NCBI GenBank assembly: GCA_018780645.1
Contig: JADMJJ010000017.1
Span: 124,001 to 188,000, forward strand
Length of the DNA stretch: 64,000 nt
Source: Burkholderiaceae bacterium
GTDB taxonomy: Bacteria > Pseudomonadota > Gammaproteobacteria > Burkholderiales > Burkholderiaceae_C
Reading direction: 5' to 3'
The notes beneath the pieces are model-generated. The model was given only the letters and a program-made list of their open reading frames with translations, did not search any database and was not told the origin of the DNA. Positions 1 to 8,272 of this stretch are shown here, piece after piece (within the stretch, counting starts at the first letter, position 1; every line of letters begins with the position of its first letter). A program made the position numbers and the translations under genes.

Positions 1-1315
1 CCTGCTCCAGAAAGTGCAGCGGTGCATTGACCACCGCACCCTTGAGCTCGCATTGAAGGGTCGGCAGGGCAGCCGACACACCATCAGCGACCGCCATCGG
101 CAGCGGCTGGCTGGCATGGATCTCGGCCAGCAGGCGCAGCAGCTCGATCTGGTGGAACACGTCGTGCTGCTCGCGGGCCAGGGCCAGGCCGCTGAGCGCC
201 ACCTCGAGCGCCCGCAGCGGCTGGTCGAGGCGGAACAGGTTCTGCGCCTGGCCCAGCATGCCCATGATGTGGAAATCAGTCTGGCTCAGCGCCTCGGCAC
301 GCTGCTGCACCTGGCAGTAGCAGTCGTAAGCCCGGCCATGGTCGCCCTGGGCATGGGCCAGGTGGCCGGCCGAGCACAGCGCGATGGCATAGGCGCGCGA
401 GCCGGCCAGCGGCGCCAGCATCTGCAGCGCCTCGGCGAGCAGCTCCTGGCCGGCATCCAGCCGGCCCAGCTGCACCAGCGTATCGGCCGTCTGCTGCAGG
501 CTGCGGCCCACGCTGGCCGGCCAGCCGGTGGGCCGGGCCAGGTCCAGGCTGCGTTGCATCCATTCCAGCGCGGCATGCTGGTCATTGAGGCTGCTCAGCT
601 CATAGCCGGCATTGCTGGCGGCAACAATGGCGCGGCGGATCTGTCCGCTTTGCAGCGCCGCATCAAAGGCCTTGATCGCATGGGTCAGCGCACCACCCGG
701 ATCGCCGGAAAACGAGCACATGGCGCTGCGATAGTCGCTGAGCACGGCCAGCAGGGCCGGTGGCGTCTGGCCGTCGATGGGCGGCAGCCGCCGATCCCAG
801 CGCGCTGCGGCGAGGCGCCAGTTCTGGAAGGCCAGATGGCGCGCCAGCTCGCTCTCGATCAGCGCGAGGCGGCCATGGTCGGCCGCCTCGCGCGCCTGCA
901 GGGCTGCGGCCTCCAGCTCTGCCTCGACGCGGTCGCGCCAGCCCTGATCGCCGGCGATGCAGCTGAGCAGCCAGTGCGCGTCCGCACAGCCGACGGGATC
1001 CCCCAGCGCGCCGAAGTCCTGCAGTGCCCGCTGCGCCAGTGCCTGCGCCTCGCCAAGTTCTGCATACAGCCATTTGGCCTCGCCATAGACCAGCTTCAAG
1101 CGCACCGCCAGGCCCCTGGTCTCGGCATCGTCCGCCCCGCGCAGCAGCGAACGGGCCCGGTCGGCCAGTTGCAGGGCCTGGGCGGTATCGCGTTGGCGCA
1201 AATACCAGGCAAGGGTGACCATGGCCAGCAGGCCGGCACGGTCGGGCTGGACCCCAAGGCCAGCCAGCCCAGCCTGCAGCCTCGCCACCTCGTCGTTCAG
1301 TGCAAACATCTCCAC
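1..1315 (-). CDS. TPR-repeat N-terminal part of a signalling protein, cut by the window edge
   Basis: The reading frame is open to base 1, so about 438 N-terminal residues are visible. They are almost all helical TPR-like repeats with no signal peptide or membrane segment, so it is probably a cytoplasmic sensor. Residue by residue it parallels the first 400 residues of the TPR histidine kinase at 56863-59118: both begin ME-hydrophobic-F-x-L-(N/D)DEV, share LRQRD near residue 40, TGWP near 250, and reach xLHFL(E/Q)Q at the cut. That alignment supports the GTG start at 1315 (AGGGAG seven bases upstream) over the ATG at 1309. The missing C-terminus is expected to be a kinase or a GGDEF/EAL module; which one cannot be told here. 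Confidence 0.8.
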   Translation of the reverse strand, partial: MEMFALNDEVARLQAGLAGLGVQPDRAGLLAMVTLAWYLRQRDTAQALQLADRARSLLRGADDAETRGLAVRLKLVYGEAKWLYAELGEAQALAQRALQDFGALGDPVGCADAHWLLSCIAGDQGWRDRVEAELEAAALQAREAADHGRLALIESELARHLAFQNWRLAAARWDRRLPPIDGQTPPALLAVLSDYRSAMCSFSGDPGGALTHAIKAFDAALQSGQIRRAIVAASNAGYELSSLNDQHAALEWMQRSLDLARPTGWPASVGRSLQQTADTLVQLGRLDAGQELLAEALQMLAPLAGSRAYAIALCSAGHLAHAQGDHGRAYDCYCQVQQRAEALSQTDFHIMGMLGQAQNLFRLDQPLRALEVALSGLALAREQHDVFHQIELLRLLAEIHASQPLPMAVADGVSAALPTLQCELKGAVVNAPLHFLEQ

Positions 1316-1499
1316 GGCACTACTCCCTGTCGCCTGTAGCACTTTGCACCGGAAGCGGCCGTTTGAACAGCGCACAAACCAGGGTTGAAGTCGCGGCGCA
1401 CAGCGCACAGCGTTGTAAAGAATTCAAAAGTGACGGGCAAAGCCCACTCTCGCACCAGACAATGCGGGCCTTGCCTCCGCCGCCAAGACCCATCCCGAC

Positions 1500-3788
1500 A
1501 TGCCCCCTGTACAGCTGCACCCACTCGCCCAAGCCCTGGCCCTGCTGGCCGCCAGCGGCTTCTTGACTCAAGCCCAGGCCCAGGCAACCATCCCCACTGC
1601 TGCAGCCTCGGCTCCGGCCAGCGCCGCCAGCGCACCAGCACGATCCGGGCCACGCCAGGTCCCTGCTGCCACGCCGGCCCAGCTTGAGAAGGTCGAAGTC
1701 AGCGGCACGGCCAGCGACACCGAGCAGCGTCGCAGCTCGACGGCAGCCAAGATCGTCATCAGCCGCGAGGAGATCGAGCGCTTTGGCGACAGCTCGGTCA
1801 GCGAGGTGCTCAAGCGCCTGCCCGGCGTGACCACCGGCGGGAGGCCGGGCCGCGGCGGCGATGTGCGCATGCGCGGCATGGGCGGCGGCTACACCCAGCT
1901 GCTGGTCAATGGCGAACGCATGCCGCCGGGCTTCTCGCTGGACAATCTGCCGCCCGATCAGCTCGAGCGCATCGAGGTGATGCGCGCGCCGACCGCCGAG
2001 TACGGTGCCCGGGCGGTGGCCGGCACGATCAATATCGTGCTCAAGGAGGCGCTGAAGAAGACGCTCAACGAGGTGCGCGCCGGCGTTGGCATCGAGGCCG
2101 GCCGCGTCTCGCCCAATGCCTCCTGGACTCGCAACAACAAGCTCGGCGACAAGGGCGCCTACACCTTGACCGTCTCGGTCAACCGCAACAACCGCTGGGA
2201 CGATGCCGACACGCGCAGCCGCTGGTACGACCTTGCCAGCGGCACTCAACTCCTGGACCAGCATGAGACCGGCTACTCGCTTGAGCAGCGCGAGGGAATG
2301 AATGTCAATGCGCGGCTGCAGATACCACTGGCCGAGGGTGAGTCGCTGACCCTGATGCCCTTCATGATTCTCAGCCGCGGCAGCAATGAAGCCGGCCGCA
2401 CCCTGGTGCAGACCGGCACCGCCACCGAGCAGCCCTACGCCAGCTACAGCAGCGCGGGCGACGGCACCTTCAAGCTGCTGCGCGGCAATGCCCAGTGGCA
2501 GAAGCGCCTGGGCGCTGGCACGCGGCTGGAGGCTCGCGGCGGCCTGGGCGCCGGCCGCTTCAGCAGTCAAGGCCTGCGGCGGGAATTTGACAGCACAGGC
2601 ACGCTGACCCGCAGCGTCGACGACAGCATCCGCAACCGCGAGAACAACTGGAGCCTGAATGCCAAGGTCTCGCACCAGCTGCAGAGCGAGCACAGCCTGG
2701 TCGGCGGTCTGGAGCTGGAGAGCAGCAGCCGCCTGCAGGGTCGCACGACCCTGCAGAATGGCCTGCCGATACTGACCGAATTCGGTGACGACCTGAGCGC
2801 CTCCTCGCGCCGCGTGGCCGCCTATGTGCAGGACGAGTGGAACCCCAGCAAGCAGATCTCGGCCTATGCCGGCCTGCGCTGGGAGGGCATCAAGACGAGC
2901 AGCGACAGCGCCAGCTACCAGGCCCGCAACACCAGCCATGTGCTGACCCCGCTGCTGCACGCGGTCTGGAAGCCCGACGAGAAAAGCCGCAACCAGATCC
3001 GCAGCAGCCTGACGCGCAGCTACAAGGCCGCCAGCTTGCAGGAGCTGATCGCCCGCCCCAGCATTTCGCAGCGCTTCCCGACCGGCGGCAACGAGATCGG
3101 CAGCCCGGACCGCGCCGGCAATCCGAATCTGAAGCCCGAGCTGGCCACCGGCATCGAGCTGGCCTACGAGCACTATCTGTCCAAGGGCGGGCTGCTCAGT
3201 GCCAATCTGTTCCACCGCCGCATCAGCGATCTGATACGCAATGTAGTCTCATTGGAGGATGTGAGCTGGTCGGCGCAGAAGCGCTGGGTGTCGCGGCCGC
3301 AGAACGTGGGCAACGCAAGGACGCAGGGGCTGGAGCTCGAGGCCAAGTTCCGCCTCGACGAGCTGATGGACGACGCCACGCCTGTGCAGCTGCGCGCCAA
3401 TCTGAGCGTCTTTGACTCAAAGGTGGACCAGGTGCCCGGCCCGGACAACCGACTCGAAGGCCAGCCCAAGGGCACGGCAAACTTCGGCGCCGACTACAAG
3501 CTGCGCGGCCTGCCGCTGAGCCTGGGCGCCAGCGTCAACATCACGCCGGCCTACAAGCTGCGCCTGAGCGATATCTCCAGCAGCTCGGTGGGCAGCAAGA
3601 TCGTCACCGATGCCTTTGTGCTGTGGTTCATCGACGCCGGCACCCAGCTGCGCTTCAGCGCCAACAACCTGGCGCCGCATGACTATCTGACGACCAGCAG
3701 CCTGATCAATGACACCCAGCGCCAGGACAACGAGAACGCCAACCGTTCGAAGATCAACTGGGGTCTGCGTCTGGAGATGAAGCTGTAA
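1500..3788 (+). CDS. TonB-dependent outer-membrane receptor
   Basis: A 762-residue outer-membrane beta-barrel importer of the TonB-dependent family. It has a hydrophobic N-terminal export signal ending near AQAQA (residues 22-29), then an Ala/Pro-rich linker. The plug domain follows (about residues 65-190: VEVSGTAS, a VSEVLKRLPGV helix, RMRGMGGGYTQLLVNGERM, LERIEVMRAPTAEYGARAVAGTINIVLK). The barrel ends in a short C-terminal strand RLEMKL. The ligand is not evident; siderophores or carbohydrates are usual for the family. It probably heads a transcription unit with the MBL-fold hydrolase (gap about 30 bases) and the phosphatase. The ATG at 1500 has only a weak ribosome-binding site, so the exact start is uncertain. 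Confidence 0.92.
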   Translation: MPPVQLHPLAQALALLAASGFLTQAQAQATIPTAAASAPASAASAPARSGPRQVPAATPAQLEKVEVSGTASDTEQRRSSTAAKIVISREEIERFGDSSVSEVLKRLPGVTTGGRPGRGGDVRMRGMGGGYTQLLVNGERMPPGFSLDNLPPDQLERIEVMRAPTAEYGARAVAGTINIVLKEALKKTLNEVRAGVGIEAGRVSPNASWTRNNKLGDKGAYTLTVSVNRNNRWDDADTRSRWYDLASGTQLLDQHETGYSLEQREGMNVNARLQIPLAEGESLTLMPFMILSRGSNEAGRTLVQTGTATEQPYASYSSAGDGTFKLLRGNAQWQKRLGAGTRLEARGGLGAGRFSSQGLRREFDSTGTLTRSVDDSIRNRENNWSLNAKVSHQLQSEHSLVGGLELESSSRLQGRTTLQNGLPILTEFGDDLSASSRRVAAYVQDEWNPSKQISAYAGLRWEGIKTSSDSASYQARNTSHVLTPLLHAVWKPDEKSRNQIRSSLTRSYKAASLQELIARPSISQRFPTGGNEIGSPDRAGNPNLKPELATGIELAYEHYLSKGGLLSANLFHRRISDLIRNVVSLEDVSWSAQKRWVSRPQNVGNARTQGLELEAKFRLDELMDDATPVQLRANLSVFDSKVDQVPGPDNRLEGQPKGTANFGADYKLRGLPLSLGASVNITPAYKLRLSDISSSSVGSKIVTDAFVLWFIDAGTQLRFSANNLAPHDYLTTSSLINDTQRQDNENANRSKINWGLRLEMKL

Positions 3789-3822
3789 TACTCGGTGCAG
3801 CCCTTCCCCCGGAGCAATGCCC

Positions 3823-4752
3823 ATGCACCTGACACGCCGCCCTGCCCTGCTGCTGCTTGCCGCGCTGGTTTGCGCCAGCCAGCCCAGTCGGGCCCAGACC
3901 CTGCCATTCACCTTGAAGCAGGTGGCACCCAAGGTCTATGCGGTGATCGACAACGCCAATGGCGACTCAGGGGCGAACGCCGGTGTCGTCATCGGCGAGG
4001 AGGCGGTGGCCATCATCGACAGCCTGTATAGACCGAAGGCCACGCAGGCGCTGCTGGCCGAGGTGCGCAGGCTGACACCGCTGCCGATACGATATCTGGT
4101 CAACACGCACTATCACATCGACCACGTGGCCGGCAACGCGGTGTTCGCCCAGGCCGGGGCGGTGATCGTCGGGCACAAGAATGTCGCCCGCTGGATCAAC
4201 ACCGAGAACCTGAAGTTCTTCGGCGCCACGCCTACGGCGGAGGTGCAGGCCCAGGTGGCCGCGCTGACGCCGCCGCAGATCGGCTTCGACAGCGAGATGC
4301 GGTTGAATCTCGGTCAGCGCACCTTGCTGATCAAGGCGCTGCCGGGCCATACCGGCGGCGATGTGGTGGTCAGCGTGCAGGACGCCGGCGTGGTGTTCGC
4401 CGGCGATCTGTTCTGGCGCCGTGCGATACCGAATCTGATAGACGCCAACACGGCCGACTGGCTGCGCACTTTGGACACACTGCGCCAAGGGGCTACCGTC
4501 TTCGTGCCCGGCCATGGCGATGTGGGATCGGCCGGCGATGTGCAGGACTTCCAGCGCTACCTGGCCGACGTTCAGGCCGCGGTCAGGCAGCAGCTCGATG
4601 CAGGCAAAGACGGCGAGGCCCTGCAGGCCGCGGCCCTCGCCCAGCTGACACCCAGCTATGGCGGCTGGGCCTACTTCAAGAGCCTGGGGCCACGCAATGT
4701 GCGCGACATGCAGGCAGAATTGACCGGCAACAAACGCCGCCCTGCCCCGTGA
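3823..4752 (+). CDS. Exported metallo-beta-lactamase-fold hydrolase
   Basis: About 309 residues with a clear Sec signal peptide (RRPALLLLAALVCA...SRAQ). The zinc motif is THYHIDH at about residues 95-101 (H96, H98, D100, H101). PGHTGGD, AGDLFW and PGHGD downstream supply the remaining His/Asp ligands, so the binuclear metal site looks complete. The family includes B3-like lactamases, lactonases and other periplasmic hydrolases; the substrate cannot be read from sequence. GGAG at 3811-3814 is eight bases from the ATG at 3823 and only two from the ATG at 3817, so 3823 is preferred. It lies between the TonB receptor and the phosphatase on the same strand, which suggests a shared transcript. Confidence 0.88.
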   Translation: MHLTRRPALLLLAALVCASQPSRAQTLPFTLKQVAPKVYAVIDNANGDSGANAGVVIGEEAVAIIDSLYRPKATQALLAEVRRLTPLPIRYLVNTHYHIDHVAGNAVFAQAGAVIVGHKNVARWINTENLKFFGATPTAEVQAQVAALTPPQIGFDSEMRLNLGQRTLLIKALPGHTGGDVVVSVQDAGVVFAGDLFWRRAIPNLIDANTADWLRTLDTLRQGATVFVPGHGDVGSAGDVQDFQRYLADVQAAVRQQLDAGKDGEALQAAALAQLTPSYGGWAYFKSLGPRNVRDMQAELTGNKRRPAP

Positions 4753-4767
4753 AAGACGCCTGATCCG

Positions 4768-5244
4768 ATGCTGTTTCGCCGCCTACCCCTGCCCGTCGAG
4801 GTGCCCGGCGCCCTGTGGCTGCATTCGATGCCCGGCCGCATGGAACCCTGGGACCGCTTTCTGACCGATATGCGCCGCGCCAAGCTGAGCCTGGTGATGT
4901 GCCTCAACCCGCTCGACGAGGTGGCCCAGCTCTCGCCCGAGTACCACAAGGCCATCACCCTGGGGCGCGTGCCCTTTCGCTGGCTGCACCTGCCGATGCG
5001 CGATATGGGCCTGGCCACCGACGCCGCCAGCCTCCGCGAGGGCGTGGACCAGCTGAGCCAGGCGCTGCGCCTCGGTGACCATGCGCTGCTGCACTGCGCG
5101 GCCGGCATCGGCCGCACCGGCACGGTGGCCGCCTGCGTGCTGAAAAGCCTGGGCGTGCCGGCCGGGCAGGCGCTGCTGCAGGTGCGCCAGGCGGGCTCGA
5201 ATCCGCAGACGGCGGCGCAATCAGGGCTGATCGAGCAGTTCTAA
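4768..5244 (+). CDS. Dual-specificity / tyrosine phosphatase family protein
   Basis: A 158-residue cytoplasmic protein with the cysteine-phosphatase P-loop HCAAGIGRTGT. The nucleophile is C110 and the phosphate-binding arginine R116 (CX5R). The upstream segment FRWLHLPMRDMGLATD probably supplies the general-acid Asp loop. The single small domain matches the size of bacterial dual-specificity phosphatases. The gene starts 15 bases after the MBL-fold gene and probably shares its transcript. It ends ten bases before the convergent regulator gene. Its substrate (phosphoprotein, inositol phosphate or lipid) is not predictable. Confidence 0.85.
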   Translation: MLFRRLPLPVEVPGALWLHSMPGRMEPWDRFLTDMRRAKLSLVMCLNPLDEVAQLSPEYHKAITLGRVPFRWLHLPMRDMGLATDAASLREGVDQLSQALRLGDHALLHCAAGIGRTGTVAACVLKSLGVPAGQALLQVRQAGSNPQTAAQSGLIEQF

Positions 5245-5254
5245 GCGTGTCGGG

Positions 5255-5875
5255 CTACACCGGCTGGATTCGGTAAACACAGCGTCGTGCGCCGGTGAGC
5301 AGGTGCTCGCTGCGCTCGACCTTGACCGTATCGCCCAGGCAGTTCTGGAACAACTCCAGCTCCGACTGGCAAAAGCCCTGGCAGGTGGTCGCTGCGGCGC
5401 AGATCGGGCAGTGGTCCTCGATCAGCAGCCAGGTCTTGCCCTCCCGTTCTGCGCGGGCCATATAGCCCTCCTCTGCGCGCTTCTTCGCCAGGCCTTGCAC
5501 CCGTTGTGCCAGGGTCTTGGCGCCGGCCAGGCCGGCCTCGTAGGAGGCTTGAGCGTCGGTCTGGCGCTGGTTGATCAGCGCCTGCAGCGCCTGCGGGCCC
5601 AGCAGCGCACTGACCTGGGCGATCAGCTGCACGGCCAGCTCGCCATGGCGGTCCGGGAAGCGGGCATGGCCGGCCTCGGTCAGCTGCCACAGCCGCGCCG
5701 GCCGCCCGACGCCATGCACTTCTTCATGCGAGGCCACCAGACCCGCACCATCCAGCGCCAACAGCTGCTTGCGCGCGCCCATGGCGCTGAGGCCGCAGGC
5801 CTCGGCCACCACCTGGGCGCCCTGCGGGCCACGGCTTTTCAGCGTGTAGAGGATCTGGTCGCTGGTGTTGTTCAT
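5255..5875 (-). CDS. Winged-helix regulator with C-terminal cysteine cluster (SufR-like, COG2345 type)
   Basis: A 206-residue DNA-binding protein. An N-terminal winged helix (residues about 1-70: ILYTLKSRGPQGAQVVAEACGLSAMGARKQLLAL) is followed by a helical linker. The C-terminal cysteine region has CPIC, then C-x3-C (TCQGFC), NCLG and RRCVYRI. This layout is that of SufR-like regulators that can bind an iron-sulfur cluster; cluster binding is inferred from spacing. It is the last gene of a three-gene operon. Its ATG overlaps the stop of the MFS gene (ATGA), so it is translated with the exporter and is a likely autoregulator of the operon and of the divergent creatininase-family gene. Confidence 0.82.
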   Translation of the reverse strand: MNNTSDQILYTLKSRGPQGAQVVAEACGLSAMGARKQLLALDGAGLVASHEEVHGVGRPARLWQLTEAGHARFPDRHGELAVQLIAQVSALLGPQALQALINQRQTDAQASYEAGLAGAKTLAQRVQGLAKKRAEEGYMARAEREGKTWLLIEDHCPICAAATTCQGFCQSELELFQNCLGDTVKVERSEHLLTGARRCVYRIQPV

Positions 5876-7128
5876 GCATTGCTGGCCGCAGCCGCAGTAC
5901 TGTGGATTGGCGATGTTGGCACATCACGGGCCAGGCGCAGCAGGCTCCAGGCCGCCCAGAGGCTGCAGGCGCCGCCGACCGCCATGATCCAGCGCGTGTC
6001 CAGCAGGCTCAGGGCACCGCCCACCAGCGCCGTCACCACATTGGCCAGATAGAAGATCACCGTCAGCAGACCCATCACCCGGCCCTGGCCGTGGTGGGCA
6101 AAGCGCTCGGACACCCAGGCCGGCAGCACCGCGTTGTACAGCGCCAGCGGCAGGCCCATGGCGATGATCACCAGCAGGCCCGCCATGCCGGGCAGCAGGG
6201 CCAGGCCCAGCAGGCCGGCCGCCGCGGTGAGCGCACAGGCGCTGGCGCGTTGCAGCGCATGCCCGCGCGTCGACAAGGCGTCGAATCGCCCGACCAAGAC
6301 GCTGGCCAGCGACATCACCAGGCACAAGCCCGCCGTCACCCAGGCGATGCCCAGGCTGCCCAGGCCGGCGTTCTCCAGCAACCACAGCGGGTAGAACTCG
6401 TAGCAGGTGGTCAGGCCCAGCGTGTAGGCCAGCTGCAACGCGAACAGGCGGGCCAGCAGCCTGTCCTGGCGCAGCAGGCCCAGGGCCTGGTGCTGCATGG
6501 CCTGCTGCATCAATCCAACGGGCGCTGCGGCCGATCGCGCATGGGTCTCTGGCAGGGCAAGCCAGATCACCAGCAGACAGGGCAGCAGGGCCAGGCCAGC
6601 GAGCACAAAGGGCACCGGCTCGCCCAGCGGCAGGGTCAGCCCGCCCAGCAGCGGACCCAGCAGCCAGCCGGCGTAGTTGCTCGCGTTGAGCCAGGCGAAG
6701 GAACGGGTGCGGTCCAGCACCGGGTGCAGATCGGCCAGCACCGCGCGCGCCACCGCCAGATTGCCCTCGGTCAGACCGGTCAGAAAGCGCGCGCCGACAA
6801 ACAGCGCGTACCAACGCTGGTCCAGCGCCCAGGCACCGAGCAGGCTGCTCAGCACCGTCAGCGACAGCGTCCACAGCAGCGTGCGGCGCCGGCCGTGCCG
6901 GTCGGACAGCGGGCCGATGAACAGGCTGCCGATCAGAATGCCCAGAGGATTGGCGGCCAGCGCGATGCCCATCAAGAGCTTGGGCGGCAGGCCCATGAAA
7001 TGCGTGAAACCATCCACCGCCCCCTGCACAAAGATCGGCGCGAGGATGGGGTAAGGCATGGCCATGCCTATGGTGCTCATCATCGAGATCGCGCAGACGA
7101 CCCAGAGCAGCGTGCGCGGGCGGGTCAT
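5872..7128 (-). CDS. Major facilitator superfamily transporter
   Basis: A 418-residue inner-membrane transporter with about twelve hydrophobic segments. It carries the MFS loop 2-3 signature GPLSDRHGRRRTLL and a second-half equivalent around VGRFDALSTRGHALQ. An acidic/aromatic motif FLTGLTEGNLAVARA follows TM4, as in drug/metabolite exporters. The ATG at 7128 overlaps the TGA of the upstream questin-oxidase-like gene (ATGA), which fixes the start. A longer open frame reaches further upstream but only reads through that neighbour out of frame. It is coupled to a modifying oxidase and a cysteine-rich regulator, which suggests export or uptake of the oxidase substrate or product. Confidence 0.9.
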   Translation of the reverse strand: MTRPRTLLWVVCAISMMSTIGMAMPYPILAPIFVQGAVDGFTHFMGLPPKLLMGIALAANPLGILIGSLFIGPLSDRHGRRRTLLWTLSLTVLSSLLGAWALDQRWYALFVGARFLTGLTEGNLAVARAVLADLHPVLDRTRSFAWLNASNYAGWLLGPLLGGLTLPLGEPVPFVLAGLALLPCLLVIWLALPETHARSAAAPVGLMQQAMQHQALGLLRQDRLLARLFALQLAYTLGLTTCYEFYPLWLLENAGLGSLGIAWVTAGLCLVMSLASVLVGRFDALSTRGHALQRASACALTAAAGLLGLALLPGMAGLLVIIAMGLPLALYNAVLPAWVSERFAHHGQGRVMGLLTVIFYLANVVTALVGGALSLLDTRWIMAVGGACSLWAAWSLLRLARDVPTSPIHSTAAAASNA

Positions 7129-8144
7129 CGCTGTGCCCCACGGACGAGGTCGCTGGCTACCTGCTGGTACAGCGGGCGGCCGTAGTGCAGGAACTCTTCG
7201 TGGCAGCTGAGGCTGAGCTTGATCACATGGTCGTCGTCCTGGGCCACGGCAAGGGCAAAGATCTCGGGCCAGCTCAGCGGAGCGCCCGATAGAGCCGGCG
7301 CCTGCAGCTGAGGTGCACCGACCGCCGCATAGGCGGTGCAGAAGGCCAGCCACAGGGCCAGGTCTTGCTGGGGGGTTTGCAGCTGCGGGCAATGCTGGAG
7401 CAGCAGGCGCCCCGCATGCAGCATGGTCACCAGGTGCAGCACGGTGAAGTTGCGCGTCTGCGCATAGAGTTGCAAGGCGGCATCGGCCATCGCCGCCATG
7501 CGTGCCTGCCCCTGGATCTCGGGCAAGCTCAGCGATTGAGCGAGTCGCGGATCCGCGGCGGCGGTGCGCAGGGCCGAGGTGATCGCACCCGTCACCGCGT
7601 GAGCGCCGCCCAGGCTCAGGTGAATGCGCTCCAGCGCGGCCGGCACCGAAGGCACGTAAGGCGCATCCTCCGTGCTCAGATCCAGCGGCAGATGGGCGAC
7701 CACCAGGCTGGCCAGGCCGGCACCGATCTCGCCGGCATGCCCCGCTTCCAGGCCGTAAGCCACCCGTATCAAGGCATGAAAGGCATTTGTCGCCACCCCG
7801 TTGCCCAGCTCGGCCCAGACTTCGGCCACCACAGCCGGTGCGCCCTCCTGTGCCACCCGCTCGGCAAAGCCCCGGCTGAGCGATTCGAAGGCCCTCGCCT
7901 GGCCGCGCCAGGCGGACCACTGCCGCGCCTGCACGGCTGGTGCGGCATCGACATGAGGCAGGGCCTTGTGTTGCGCCCATTGGTCGAAATAGGCCTGCAG
8001 CCGGGTCGCAGAGGCGCCCATGCGCTGCAGCGCGATCAAGGCCATAGGCAGGTGGTTGGTGGTGCCGCGCGCGGCCAGGCCAAAGGCCTGGGTACGGTCC
8101 AACAGGTGGTTGAGTGTCGGCAGGGTCGAGTGGGTGTCGGTCAC
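7125..8144 (-). CDS. Questin-oxidase-like protein (DUF4243 type)
   Basis: A 339-residue protein with no signal peptide. It resembles the fungal questin oxidase / AflY Baeyer-Villiger-type family: NHLPMALIALQRMGAS near the start, GNGVATNAFHALIRVAYGLE in the middle, FTVLHLVTMLHAGRLLL and a C-terminal DDHVIKLSLSCHEEFLHYG. The conserved histidines in NHLP, AFHAL, LHL/MLH and DDHVIK fit a cofactor-poor or metal-dependent oxygenase fold. The reaction in this host is unknown. It is the first gene of an operon with the MFS transporter and the regulator. The start is a GTG at 8144 with a weak ribosome-binding site, so the first few residues are uncertain. Confidence 0.75.
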   Translation of the reverse strand: MTDTHSTLPTLNHLLDRTQAFGLAARGTTNHLPMALIALQRMGASATRLQAYFDQWAQHKALPHVDAAPAVQARQWSAWRGQARAFESLSRGFAERVAQEGAPAVVAEVWAELGNGVATNAFHALIRVAYGLEAGHAGEIGAGLASLVVAHLPLDLSTEDAPYVPSVPAALERIHLSLGGAHAVTGAITSALRTAAADPRLAQSLSLPEIQGQARMAAMADAALQLYAQTRNFTVLHLVTMLHAGRLLLQHCPQLQTPQQDLALWLAFCTAYAAVGAPQLQAPALSGAPLSWPEIFALAVAQDDDHVIKLSLSCHEEFLHYGRPLYQQVASDLVRGAQR

Positions 8145-8201
8145 GATAGAGGGCTCGAATTCGTATGCCGCGATTGTGCTTCAGAGCCGCAATTAATAAT
8201 C

Positions 8202-8242
8202 CAATAGTGTATTTATTGAAATGGTCTTGTCAGCACTATAGT
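8202..8242. promoter_or_regulatory. Candidate promoter and operator between the questin-oxidase and creatininase-type genes
   Basis: The 128-base divergent gap is unusually AT-rich for this genome. An inverted repeat CAATA (8202-8206) / TATTG (8214-8218) with a 7-base spacer overlaps a TTGAAA -35-like box (8216-8221). That box lies 15 bases before TATAGT (8237-8242), pointing at the creatininase-type gene. A GTCAGC direct repeat (8229 and 8241) lies in the same place. A regulator bound to the repeat would cover the -35, and the nearby cysteine-rich regulator is the obvious candidate. Confidence 0.45.
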
Positions 8243-8272
8243 CAGCGCCAAACCAACCGACCGGAGACCCCG

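Noticed and set aside
1320-3215. 631-codon open frame antisense to the TonB receptor
   Set aside because: High GC keeps antisense frames open; the protein is low-complexity Ala/Gly/Leu/Gln with no domain, while the plus strand encodes a clear receptor.
5872-7980. Longer version of the MFS protein
   Set aside because: The extra part only reads the upstream oxidase gene out of frame; the ATGA overlap gives a clear start at 7128.
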